Shown one piece after another: positions 24,043 to 36,200 of a stretch of DNA of 64,000 bases (positions within the stretch are counted from its first letter, which is position 1; each line of letters begins with the position of its first letter). Below the pieces are notes generated by a model, which was not told the origin of the DNA, made no database searches, and worked only from the letters and a program-made list of their open reading frames with translations. The stretch is from Anoplolepis gracilipes. Lineage: Eukaryota > Arthropoda > Insecta > Hymenoptera > Formicidae. The DNA lies in NCBI RefSeq assembly GCF_047496725.1, contig NC_132986.1, positions 1,182,001-1,246,000 of the forward strand. The letters are read 5' to 3'. Made by a program: the position numbers and the translations under genes.

Positions 24043-25128
24043 TCGCGCGTACTAATCGTATCTATGTAATTAGAGATTTTGCACGAAAGAGATGCCTTTA
24101 ATGGCTGCGGTGTTGTTTCTTAATCCCGTACGTCTCTATCAGCGCGGAAGGTCCTAAAAGTGTTAAAACCATGGCCGGGTCCTAAAACGTTTCGCGGATA
24201 CGAGTTGAGAGATAAGCCGACCAGATAATTAAGTTATCTCGGTTAATTCCCAGCTAATTTCGAGGCGCAGTTAAGTTATAAACGCATTACGTGAAAGGTA
24301 TATAATTTAATCATAATAATTTAATTACTTTCATTCTTTATTCTACTTTTTCTTTTTTTTTTCGAAGCGATATAAAGATGCAAGAGGAATTTTTGGCCGA
24401 GAGAAATACCGTTCAGTTGCGTATATAGTTAACGTTACCGTTTAGCTGTCTCGTTATTTGCAATTGCATTTTCAGACACACGGAAGTAAAGTGCGACCGC
24501 TGCTATTAAACGCATTCGCTACAAGAGAGCGTATAAAAAAAGATCTCATTGCAAGATTTAATTACCGTTTTAACGATAATGGTCGCAAAGTTCAAATTCA
24601 TGGGATATTACTCGAGAGTATCCTTGTTCTGAGAATGCTTTATTGTACTTACTGCCATTTCTTATTTTCCAACATAAAATCAAAATTTTTCGATCGATGA
24701 GGCAATTCTTTGACTCTTCTTTTGATGAAACGATAAAGGACTCTTTTCTCGAGAAGTGAGATACATAACAATGAAGATATCTAGGTCAATTTCTTAGATT
24801 CGGTTATAAATGTGTCTTTAAAAAAAAAAATCACCTCTCGCGAAAGAGGAATCAAGAGGGAAAAGTGCAAAAACTTAACTACAATAATTAATAAACTTAT
24901 TTGAATTATATTTATACATTATTAAGTTATATAAAGTATAAAATGACAAATTTTATAAATTTCTTCATATTGATAATTATAAAAAAAAAAAATATCGATA
25001 ATTTCGATCCTTTACTTCATATATATATTTCAGTTATATTTTACGTTATAAATATAGTTTTTTTTTTTCATTTTATTTAACTCTATGGTGTCTAAAATCT
25101 TTTAATTTTAAGAGCTTTTAACAGACGT

Positions 25129-25148
25129 AAAAAAAAAAAAAAAAAAAA
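25129..25148 (+). repeat. Poly(A), 20 A
   Basis: Uninterrupted; preceded by AACAGACGT. Confidence 0.95.
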
Positions 25149-27446
25149 TAGAGATGATTCTTTTTCGAATAGTTATGGGATTGCACGAAATTGACTTTAA
25201 TCGCGAAAGACAAAGCAAACGAAGCAAGATTAGGTGATGCATTAATTGTAAGTTGGCGCGGGACACGCGGAAGACAAAAGGGCTCGTTCCATATTCGATT
25301 TCATATTCATGAACGTCTGCTTCCTTGACGACGCGCGCGTTGCTCAACATGCTCGTCGACATCCGTCGCGTTCTGTCTCAATTTATGCCATCGCTAATTG
25401 CCACCGCGGTCGAACTTCGAAAGCCGACGCGGCGCTTGCCGAGAATCACTCTCGGCTTTATATTTGATGAATGCGAAACAAGATTGCAATTCGAAGATTG
25501 TATCGAAAACAAGAGGACGACGGCGCGAATGCTATTGTGTTCTAAAAACAATAACAACAATTCGTAGATCAAGCATTTCTTTCGCTATGTTTCCTTAACG
25601 ACTTTAATTGTTAACGCTTACAACGTTCCATTAATTCTAAATGCTCGATAAAAATTTAGCCCAAGTGTTCTATGTAATATGAAGAATTTTTTTGTAATTT
25701 GAAGAATTACAAGGGATTGAATTCCAGGATTAAAATAACTTCAACTTTTGAAGATAATATAATATGAAAAATTACCCTGAATAAAAGTCACTTATATACC
25801 ATACATATAGCGAGAAATGACAGATTCAATAGATCGCTTCCGAGTAATAGAGCTATATTACCATGATACTCGAGCGACAGACGGGCGAAGAGACGGAACT
25901 TTCCGAAATAGAGCAAGCGGAAGTTCGTACAGAATATGAAGCGGACATCTCTGTGAGTACACGGTCGATTGAAGGAGAGATTCAAGTTTCGGGAGAATAT
26001 GTATAGGAATACATTTCAATCAGAGGGTACCGGCCGGCTCCTCTTTCTTCGGATACGGAGAGGCGTAATACAAAAACTTTGTAAGAGCGCCGGAAAGTAC
26101 AACACGCCACACCACACTTTTCACGCTTTACCGACTGTATCGACATCGCTCTCGGAAATACAACCAGGCCATTTTATCGATTTCTCCTGACTGCCGAAGG
26201 AGGACGAGGAGAAGCAGGAGAGAGAAATGGAAAACAAGTTCGATAAATTCATCCCAAGTATGTCTCTAACTAGTTACCGTAAAATAGCTTTATTCCTTTA
26301 ATCTTTTGCGCGGACTATCTCGATATTAATATTTCGCCAATATGCTTCCCCGGGTTGTTTCAATGTGATCAATAACTGAATGTGAATTGGGATTTTCTGG
26401 AAACATCGATACACTGGACAACATTTCAGTAATGTTGTTTATAAAATTTATTAAATAAGATGATTGCAATTTACTAAACTACCATCAATCTAGTCAACAT
26501 AGTCAGAACTACAAAATACATTTTTCAAGAGCTATATTAAAAAAAATGAGGTAAAAGCATAAATTGAGTCATCGAATTAAATATACTTAGTAAAATTGTA
26601 AAAAAAATCTATTTAAATTATAGAATCTTTATTTTATCGGTAAATATTTAGTTAATATATACCGACTTATTTCATGTCAATATATGATGTGGAATAAATC
26701 GATATTCAAACTGAAGATATAGCAAAGACATATATACATTTATACGGTAAAATGGAAACATATCGGCTAAAGGGAATGCGGATTTATATTTCGTCGGCGC
26801 GACTGATATACTGGCCTTAATCCCTTGGAGGATCGCGAGCGATAAGATACGTGCGGTAGATGGAATCTGTCTTAAGACCCACCCGTACGTCGAAAGTTTC
26901 GCGAGAGCGAATAACTGCGCGCGGATAAAAAAGTTTCGCGAGACTTTCGTCCCGTCGGGAAAAACGGCGAACCAGCGGCCGACATTAAAAATACATCACC
27001 TGTACGGCAACCGCAGGAGATTGTTATAAACTTGTGTAAATCATTCGCATACGGTGGGCGACGAGTGATGAAAGCGACACTTATAACGGCACTTGTGGTA
27101 GTGTTCATAGTTTCTAATTAACTTTCGTGCATCGTTTTATAAATTGGTAGAAGAGCAAAAATTTATGACGCTTTTATGAAAAAGTTTTTATATTTGACGT
27201 TTAGTCGATGTAATAATCGATTGAATAATAGCCCTATATATTAGACCTTTATACTAGAACTTTTTAATTTTAATTTTCAATTTCTGATTTCAAAATTTTA
27301 ATGAGGTTTTAAATTTTTCCGAGTGTGCTGGTATATGCAACGAGAGTATTGCTAACTGAATAACTGAATAATCAGAATGATTTTTTGGGGAAACAAAAAA
27401 AAGTTCTTTATGAAAAATAACAGAAAATCATAATTTTTGGAATAAA

Positions 27447-27477
27447 CTCCGTCGTAATTTATCAAACTACGACGGAG
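27447..27477. repeat. Perfect 10-bp stem hairpin
   Basis: CTCCGTCGTA (27447-27456) and TACGACGGAG (27468-27477) are exact reverse complements around an 11-nt AT-rich loop. The stem is 60% GC inside AT-rich flanks. It could be a structured RNA, a protein-binding dyad, or the fused ends of a collapsed inverted-repeat element. Confidence 0.7.
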
Positions 27478-27529
27478 AATATCTTTTGTCGGAAAGAATA
27501 TTAAGTCGCGCAAAAAGGTATCTTAGCAG

Positions 27530-27880
27530 GAATAAAACTCAAGGCTCCGCGGCGCGGCGACATGAATGAAACCGACGTTAGTCACGCAGCATGCGTCATA
27601 AATTATATCAATCGGCACATTATCATCGGCGGGGATGGTAACACACCGGTGTGCGATGAAGACATCATTACAATTATCCGAGGCCGCATTGGCCGCCGAT
27701 TTGCTACGTGCGAGCACTGCGATTTGCTGGGAAATGCATCGACTCCCCATCGCGCGTGCTCTTGCGATCGTAATTCTTCTTCCTCGCGATTCACGCGTGC
27801 GCGTTTACGCGCGCACATTTTTAACGCCATAATCATTAAACCAAACATGTCAGGCCATAGAATCATAGGTTGTGTCTCTC
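27530..27880. promoter_or_regulatory. High-complexity CpG patch (possible conserved enhancer)
   Basis: About 350 bp of balanced sequence with no simple repeats. It contains the 12-bp palindrome CACACCGGTGTG (27642-27653) and homeodomain-like cores such as CATAAATTAT at about 27597. Open frames exist on three overlapping registers of both strands (108, 109 and 65 codons), which suggests low stop density rather than coding. Confidence 0.25.
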
Positions 27881-28065
27881 CATTAAAATAAATTTTTTTT
27901 TTATTTTTTATACGACGAGACCACACGCGAGCGAATGATAGGTATACATATATCGCGGCGATAACGTTTGAAAAGCGAAAATTTTCGCTATTTTATTTCC
28001 AAATCGCGGACCATTATCACGCTGGGCTTTAGTCACAATATGTTTTAGCGTTTATCAGCAGCGTT

Positions 28066-28069
<4 letters not shown>

Positions 28070-28111
<42 letters not shown>
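28070..28111. repeat. (AT)21 microsatellite
   Basis: A 42-bp uninterrupted AT tract. Confidence 0.97.
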
Positions 28112-28112
<1 letters not shown>

Positions 28113-28369
28113 CGTTTATATGGGCTCTCGACGCGATTATCGTTTGTCCTCCATCGATGGATTTTTTTTTTTCAAACATTTAAAAACATCAAAACGATAA
28201 AAATAAAATATCAGACGGAGTTGTACACAAAATTAGCTCTACATTTCTTTATATCTATACAAGTTAATTATTATTGAAAGGTACTGGTACACAAATTTAG
28301 AAATTGCGTGGTGTAGCAAAATAGGAAAAAGGAGAGAGGGTCAATCGCGGTCACGAATCGGTTTTGGCA

Positions 28370-28800
28370 GCGGATGAAAATTACAGACAGTGACAACGCC
28401 CGCTTTTCAACCGCCGATGTTAATCCCGCTATTCAAACGGTTAAACCAGAAATCGAAGCGGTAATGGCACGTTGTAGCTGTTTCATTCTCTTTTCAACGC
28501 GATGCTAAATTTGTGGGTTATTAAGCCATAACTACCACGCGGGCCCCCACAAACGGGGTCCCCATTTGCTGCGCTACATCAGAGGACAACATGATGAGCC
28601 ATAAATCGATTCGTAGGTACTTCCTGTGAAAGTTAACTGCCGTTCAAAAAAGTTTTAATGTCTACAGATTCACTGCGTAAAAGCAGCATCATTGCAGCGG
28701 CTGAAATGTAATTCGCAACCCCGCGGCCATTAGGGCCCCGTTATTCCCGCGTTATCCTCTCGTCGGTCTTTAATGAGCGTATGACTATAAACGTGCAATC
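28370..28800. promoter_or_regulatory. High-complexity patch with homeodomain-type sites (possible enhancer)
   Basis: About 430 bp with no simple repeats and no notable open frame. It includes TTAATCCC (Bicoid/Orthodenticle-type TAATCC core) near 28420, CCATAAATCGATT near 28600, and GCCATTAGGG near 28726. The texture is that of conserved developmental non-coding DNA, but that is a judgement by eye. Confidence 0.25.
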
Positions 28801-29503
28801 TCGATAAGCTCTATCAGATAGATAGAAAGATGGATAGACCCATTTTTACTCGACAGATTAATTTTTTCTCATCTAATATAGATGGACTATTTTTGTCTAA
28901 CGCAATGAGAAAGCAATAATTTTTACTTGTAACTAATTTATTTTCTCCTTTAGTAATCGTTATGTAATTTAATTAAATTGTTTCCACCTATATAATTCGA
29001 CGTGAGAATATTTCAATATGTATGTACGTAAATTCAAATAAATTATATAATTATTCGCAACCGTGATTATAAAACGTAATATATAAAGCACTTTCACGAT
29101 TAACGCAGATTTATGTTAATGTTGCTTTTCATTGAGATATTTAATAATATACCGCTATAAGCCATCCTTAAATACGTATTACATCGAAGCATTAGCATAT
29201 AACTTAACGATTGTTTTACAACTACGTCATATTTATATTATTACGACAAGAACTATGGAAGCGCCGACATTTCAGACTTTGCAGGTAGTATGCGTAAGGA
29301 AAAAAAAGCTGGAGCAGTAAATCGCAGTTTGTGCATGCGTTTAATTAAACTTTTACGTGCCATCTGGCCTCGGAGAAACGATTATTGCGTTGCCCTTTTA
29401 ACGAAGTCTTTTCCTGCGGCGCAATAATGCAAAAATTATGTGACTCTTCGTACGCATGTTGTAATAGTATTACTAATAATATTTCCTAGTATGCAGTAGG
29501 AAG

Positions 29504-29555
29504 TAATTATATAAGAAACATAAATAGTACCTAATTATATAAGAAACATAAATAG
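29504..29555 (+). repeat. 28-bp tandem duplication
   Basis: A 24-bp unit beginning TAATTATATAAGAAAC and ending CATAAATAG occurs at 29504-29527 and again at 29532-29555 without mismatch, separated by TACC. The perfect identity suggests a recent event. Confidence 0.9.
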
Positions 29556-30298
29556 GGTTTAATTCGTATTTACGATAGTACATGAATCATAAAACAGCTG
29601 AGAAAATGAAAATCTATAGATTCTAAGTTCTAAAGTTCTAAAGTTTGTTTTAAACGTGTAATCGTTGTGCATTTTCGAAAATTTCTGACTGGAAAAGCAC
29701 AATTAAATAATCCGCAACATCAACACGTTAGAAATTGCGGTGAGTTTATATATTTGATCAAAAGTTTATATATTATTATCAATGGTCTAAAATTAGACTG
29801 ATTCAAAAGCCATAATCAGCCTGGGCGGACTCGTTAATGCACGTATTCTGCAAGCTATAGAGTTACGATCAATCCACGATTGGTCCCGTTATTGGTAATA
29901 TTCGGTGCATTATGCAAATATGTATATATATTGTCGGACAGTATCGGCCTGACGTTTCGATTGTCATCGATCGAGTCTCTCGACGTTTACGCGCAATCCA
30001 GGTCGCGATATTCATCATAATGCAGTCCCTCGACGTTGAGCGCGCTCAATACTGCTCGATACACATTCTGGCTGCGATACATTTAGGAAAATAAATGTGG
30101 AATTATAAATAGAAACTATGAAATATGGTTTGATAAAAAAAAATCGTGAAAAAATTTGAGTAAAATGCTATCCATAATTGCAATTTCTATTTAACAGGTT
30201 TCTATATAATTAGACCAAATTGCAAGAGAAACATTCGTAGTATTCCAATATGCACTAATTTAAAATTGTCTTTATTCTCATATTTAATATTACGAATT

Positions 30299-30321
30299 AA
30301 AAAAAAAAAAAAAAAAAAAAA
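30299..30321 (+). repeat. Poly(A), 23 A
   Basis: Uninterrupted, in AT-rich DNA. Confidence 0.95.
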
Positions 30322-31784
30322 GATATACACTCTTTGCCAGCAAATTTCCTGTGGTTGCAAAATCGTGTAATAAGTCAGCGACACCTTGTATTAAAATCTC
30401 AACATATTCACGCCCCTCGCAAACATTCATCGCGGGAGATAAGAGTGGTAGCGTCGGAGTCGTCTGGAATTTTAATAAGACCGAGAACTGAGGAGAAGAT
30501 TAGGAACAAGAGATAAGCGAAAGAGGAATCATGTCGCTTGGAGGGAAAAACGTCGCTTGACTCTCTTTCGGTGTCATTACATAAGTGTAACCGTATCTTG
30601 CCGGGCGACGAAATAACATCTCAATCTTCTTGCTTTAAGAGCGTAATCAAGCGGCTAGACATTAAGGGATTTCTCTCGAGCGATAAAACTTGCGGGAAAT
30701 TATAAGTATTTTCTGCACAAATTATAACAAACTGTAAAAAATTATAATTCTGTAAAATTCTAGCTGTGTTAAACAAAATTGTAAAAAAAAAAAAAAAATT
30801 TGACGTTTAAAAAAAATATTTCGTCAAAAATTTCGTTGAAAGATAAGCCTACGTTGACACAATATTTTTCATTGAAAATTAACTTCCAAATCCACTCTGG
30901 CGAAGTGTTTGTATTACCTCTGGCGAAGCACCCGCGTATAATTTTCGCGGATGGTTAATATCGTACGTGTGACAAATCGGAACGAGGCAGAAACTGCGCA
31001 AACACACGCGCGAGAACACGAAATCGATGTTTGACGGATAAGCACGATAAAAATTTACGCGCAGGTTGCTCGCGATACTTTTTGTTTGCACGCCCCTGCG
31101 GGCCGGCATTGGTATCGAGAGTATAATCGATCATATTTATTCGTCCAGCGGAACGTATTGCATCGGCGGTTGAGTTATGAATCCGTGCTTAACGCGAACA
31201 GCAACGAAATAAACATGCCGGACGGAAGTTTTCGTGTGATTTACGAACGCGCGGCACGCGAAAATCTCCGCGGATTCGTCACAATTTTTCGAACGCCCGA
31301 ATTGGAATCACGAAATCACGATCGGCTCATATTATCCAAATTTAATCGGTAAACCACTCGCAAAAATCGATAACGCCCGTAAGAATAACCGCGGGCGACA
31401 TCATTCTTTATGAAGATTGGACGGCCGTTTTTCAAAATCCCTTAACCCGATAAGCGTGTAAAATCGCGGAGAAGAATAACGCTCGCGAAAAACGGAACTT
31501 AAGCCGTCGTAATGAATTTCGGAGTGGTATTTTCGGAAAATCCCGTCGCGATTTTAACGAGGAGAGAGGAGGGAAGCGTGGAATCCCTGAAATCTGACGT
31601 TAAAGCTGCATTTCCGCGTGCTTGCAGAAACGAGAAATTACGGAGTTACGATAGGTATTAGAAACGGTGGTACAACCGCTGGCTGCTCTCTGTGTTCTCT
31701 TTCTTTCCATCTCTCTCTCCCGCGGCGTTTCGTGCTTTCCAAAGTTGCAACAAGAACGGGAGTCACAAACTACTTCAATCACGG

Positions 31785-31814
31785 CACCGGCACCGGCACC
31801 GGCGCCGGCGCCGC
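31785..31814 (+). repeat. (CACCGG)3-(CGCCGG)-(CGCCGC) repeat
   Basis: Five hexamer units with substitutions towards the 3' end. The overlapping frames read as GTGTGA or PAPAPA peptides and are repeat artefacts. Confidence 0.9.
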
Positions 31815-31891
31815 GAGCGGCCCGTGCGAAAACGCTTCCGGCGTCCCAATTAATAAGTTTCCCTCGTGGCGATTTCAGAAGTGCACATTCT

Positions 31892-31924
31892 GCGCGCGCG
31901 CGTCTCTCTCTCTCTCTCTCTCTC
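31892..31924. repeat. Compound (GC)n(TC)n microsatellite
   Basis: (GC)n at 31892-31902 runs directly into (TC)11 at 31903-31924, then AG. On the plus strand the end reads as a long pyrimidine tract plus CAG, acceptor-like, but no exon follows. Confidence 0.95.
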
Positions 31925-32939
31925 AGCATTAAGAATCACGCGAATTTCGTAAATTCGATTCGCGGATGTTGAACGTTCGCGTAAGTCCGTTTACTTTGCC
32001 GTAACTGTTACTCCTTTATCTTCTTGCGTTAATCGCAGTTAGTAACAGAAAGTTCTTGTTTGTTTGAGAAAGTTAAAGAGAGGCAAGCAAACGACACGAA
32101 GAAATAACTTGAATGCATAAATATAAACTGTAAAATGACAAGTTGTAAAAATTGTAAATTGTCATCTGTACATAAACTGATATAAATATAATATAAAATA
32201 ATGTAAGGTACACAAAATGTAAATACATAATGAGATATAATGTATAGAAATCGCGTATTCGCGTATTCGCATGACTTGTATAATAAAAACAGAAGCAAGA
32301 ATATTTTGAAAAATATTCGCATTTTTAGATTCGATTTTAGATTATACATAACATATATGGTTGTATGCAAAAAAATCCAAGAAATTACAGCACAGTATGT
32401 GGAAGGAATATATTGAAAGTAGATATTCCACAAAGTTCCAACTAAATTCTTCAACAATTTAACAGTTATCAGTGCAGTTATAACTAACTGTTGAATTTAG
32501 TTTTCGGACAAAGTAGGTCAAACAAAACTTCATAACGAAGTATTCGTTAATCCTGACGCTTTTCCGCAGAGAGGGCCGAACTCTCGCAAGCACGCGATAT
32601 TTTAACAATTTCATGGCTTTGCGTACAGCAGCGTGAGAACGGCGTGGTAACAAAATTCTGAAATAATGAAATTACGAATTCCTTTTCATCCATGCGTAAG
32701 AAAAGGAGGAGGAGGAAGACAAAGTGATGAGAGGAAGGTTGATTTGTCCTGGTGGCGTCTATTAAACACAAAACCACAAGCACTGGTTAAATCAGTGTTG
32801 TATTCGGTGACGTTTCTTCCCACGATAAAAACGTTTTTCGAATTTTTCAAGTGTTGCTTGAATACCTATTAATAAAATGATCGATAATAATGAAGGATAG
32901 AAGAGCCCGCGCAATAATATATATAGTTAATTAATATAA

Positions 32940-32959
32940 ATCAGTTATATATAACTGAT
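32940..32959. repeat. 20-bp perfect palindrome
   Basis: Arms ATCAGTTATA and TATAACTGAT meet without a spacer. AT-rich, so partly expected by composition. Confidence 0.7.
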
Positions 32960-33148
32960 AAAATATATATGTACAAGTTGACTAAAAAAAAAAGGAATAT
33001 AACAGAAACTGTATGTGTACAATATATTATTCTGCGATATTAATTTTACAGATTCTTGTTTACGACAGTTTATTTCCTCTCACTAGGCGTTCTCTCTATT
33101 AATCGTTTGGCGTTCAGGTCTCCGCATTTCCTGTTAGCATGACTTTCG

Positions 33149-33203
33149 CACGGTTCTGACGTACGAATCCTTGTCACGATTCTGCGGTCACAGATTCTGA
33201 CTT
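33149..33203 (+). repeat. Three imperfect CACGRTTCTG copies
   Basis: CACGGTTCTGAC (33149), CACGATTCTGCG (33175) and CACAGATTCTGAC (33189) lie in direct orientation within 55 bp. Confidence 0.6.
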
Positions 33204-36200
33204 ATCTACTTGCCCGATGGAATATCTCTGCTTTTCTGAATGTGTCAAATTGATGCTCGCATTCGAGATTTTGTAGCCGCGGAACATCCCCCGTTTTCTC
33301 TCTTGAAGATCTCTTGCTTCTCAAAATATTCATAAAAAATATCCATCTTATCATTTTCATTGAAAAAATATTTATTTTAGTTGACAAAAGCGAAAGGAGT
33401 TGCGAGTCTTTCAAGACATCTCGTACCATAACTATAAGCCCATTGTGAGAATCGAATAATCACAATGACAATAATTATAATTTTTCATTCACTCTAGAAA
33501 AATATATGATATATCTCAACATTAAAAACTGTTGGCGAGCTATCAATTCTTAAATAAATATTGAATGTATGAAATTAAGTAATTTTACCATGTGAGAGAA
33601 AAAATTGTTTACATAAATTTTCATATTTCACGTTACATTAGAATGGATATATTTTTATTATTTGATAGTCTGAGTCGGAGAAAAATTCATTGTACTCGCT
33701 CGTAACGGTTGTCAAAAGAGGAGCAAAATAAAAATTTATAAAGTAAAGAAAGAGGCGAGGAAGAGGAATAGGTCAAAAACCAAAAACGGAAGCTGCACGA
33801 GAGAAAACCGGAGAAGCAAAAAAACCTAAGAGTAAAAGCGAAAAACATGACGGATACCGGATGCAAGAAAATAGTGGTTCGCGCACACGTGTACCGAGAA
33901 ACGGTGAAGAAGAGGGCGCATTTGGTCCGTACGACGAATGCTATCCGTGTCTTTGGCCCTTGTTGCGGCGCCGGAAGTGCAAGCGAGGGGTAGATATCAC
34001 CTTTCTTCGTCGCGGTATAGCACGTCGCACTGGACCCCGGGGAGCCATTTCGAAGGAGACAGCCGTCAATTTATCCTACCTGACAACGTTGTCGTCCCTG
34101 TCTCTTTCTCTTTCTCTCCTATTCTTTCTCATAACAATGGCAACATGTCCTCAGATTCGTACATGTCCTCGATGACCGCGATTATTATGCCCAGATGGAC
34201 GCTTTATCTTGACACTTTGAAAATAAAGTTTGCAATGTATATTATGTGTCACAAAATATCATTTTGTATTGGATTTAGGATAAGAAAAGAGTTTTAAATT
34301 GATGAATCGAAGAGGAAGAAAGATTAAATTGACAAGTGTAATGATCGCGAGGTTGTTTCTTAAAGTGAAATTATACAAGACTATGTTTTTTAAGGGATAA
34401 TTCATTTTTATATCCATTTTTTAATAAGAAATTATTAATTTGAAATCAAATTTTCTTAGGTGCAAAATTTCAAAAAAGTTATCGCTCATTGCAACTTTCA
34501 ATTTTGCTATACTCATCATATTTTGCAATAAATAATATAAATATAAACGTAAAGAAATAAGAGAAATAAAATATTGAACATGTTGAAACGTCATCTTTGA
34601 TAATATACATAAACGATCGATAAATAGTTTTACTCAATCTATCGTTGCGTTACATTGACTTTCATAGAAGATTGGACACTTTTGTTGTTCTAGGAATAAA
34701 ATCGACTTGTTCTATAGTGACCAACACTGGCAAACATATACAATGAAACCTACGTCGTCTAGCGATCGCTGTTCAATTTACGCGTGTAAGCTCGATAATT
34801 CTGCTCCCTTCAAACTTACAATTAGTACGACAAGTAATCTGACAGAATCCATTTCGAGTTCAATGTGTTTCGTACTTTAGTTTTGCAATTATGCTCTTAA
34901 ATGATAAAGTCCCGATAGTTACCATTGACGTAAAAGTAACAAACACAGAAGATTGAAAACTGTAAAAATATACATAAACGCCATTCATTAAAAATTAAAC
35001 TATTCTGAAATGTTCCGCTTAGCTTTTATCTATATTACTGCGATAAGATAAAAAGATAAATTAATATTTCGGCTACATAAAGATAAAGATAAATGCGACT
35101 TTTAAAATAATATAATTTATAGTAATTTTATTTTTAAATCCTACTATTTAATTACTGATGTAAAATTTTAAATTAATTCCAATTTTTAAGATGTAAAAAA
35201 ATTATGAAAAAAAATTAAGTTGGTTTTCTCTTTAATTCAACATTAGAAGAACAAAGAAAGCTTGCCAATAAAAAATAATTAGACTCAAAATACTAATGTC
35301 AATCAGTTCCTTTATAGACGAATTGATTATAACAGGTGGTTCGCCTATTGTCAAAGCTCAGCGAAACCATTAGACACGCTATTAACCTACTTAACACCGG
35401 CCAACGGTTAGCCAGTGCCGATTACATCGGCTCGATAATGCATACATATCTTTCTTTTCGATCCTATTGACAGACTTGATTGGTCGTTATGGAACTACAT
35501 ATATCGCCATTTCCATAACGCATGTTCCCGTGCCAGCGATAATATCGACAATATTGCAGAATATATACGTGTTATTTGGCCAAGAAATCAATTCTTCAAT
35601 GATTCAACAGAATTTACACAGTAATTACGTAAGAGTTTACTCTATTTTCATTGTCTATATGGTATACATATAAAGAAGAATTCTGTTTGTAGAAGAAAAA
35701 TTTTATTGATTTAATGTATAAAAATTATTTCGTTATGAAAATATCGTTGCTATCATTTAGTGTTGCTACTAATAATGCAATTAAAATAAAATTGTGAAAG
35801 AAAAGATATAAAGATATTATATAATAGTCGCACTCTAATAATATCAGTATGATATGGTTGCTAACAATACAAGTATCGTAGAATAGCGCTAATTGCACAA
35901 GCAACACAAGACTAATGCAAGTTTGCAAGTTTCTCACAGGCAAGCCTAATGCTTGACTTGCGTTGATATAACATCAGTTTCCCGTCTTCAGACAAGAGCG
36001 ACCATAACTTATTATCGCATTTTGCGGTCTGTACAACACACAGAGTCGAGAGTTCGTCGAGAGAAGGAGGTTTCCACGCGCTCGTCGTATCGCTCTTGAT
36101 ACACGCAAATTTGTTGAGCACGTCGCGGTTTTCCGGCAATCACTGTAAATTGTTAATATTAAAACTCAATGCGGAAATATTGTCGCGCGCGGGAAAATTT

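Larger units (their letters stand above)
22960..28069. other. Non-coding block
   Basis: No gene seen. CpG-richer patches lie at about 23820-24250, 25160-25560, 25840-26260, 26760-27110 and 27530-27880, AT-rich DNA elsewhere. Frames of 60-110 codons in the patches occur on both strands over the same bases and show no recognisable motif. Confidence 0.6.
28112..31980. other. Non-coding block
   Basis: No gene seen. Contains the enhancer-like patch 28370-28800, AT-rich DNA at 28840-29330 and 30080-30330, a mixed patch at 30340-30680 and a CpG-rich stretch at 30900-31980. No splice-flanked open frame stands out. Confidence 0.6.

Noticed and set aside
27562..27891. 109-codon plus frame with several cysteines and histidines, zinc-finger-like at a glance
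   Set aside because: Cysteine/histidine spacing does not fit a known finger and antisense frames are equally open.
32029..32457. 142-codon minus-strand frame that looks membrane-like
   Set aside because: The F/I/Y/L richness is the direct translation of AT-rich sequence.
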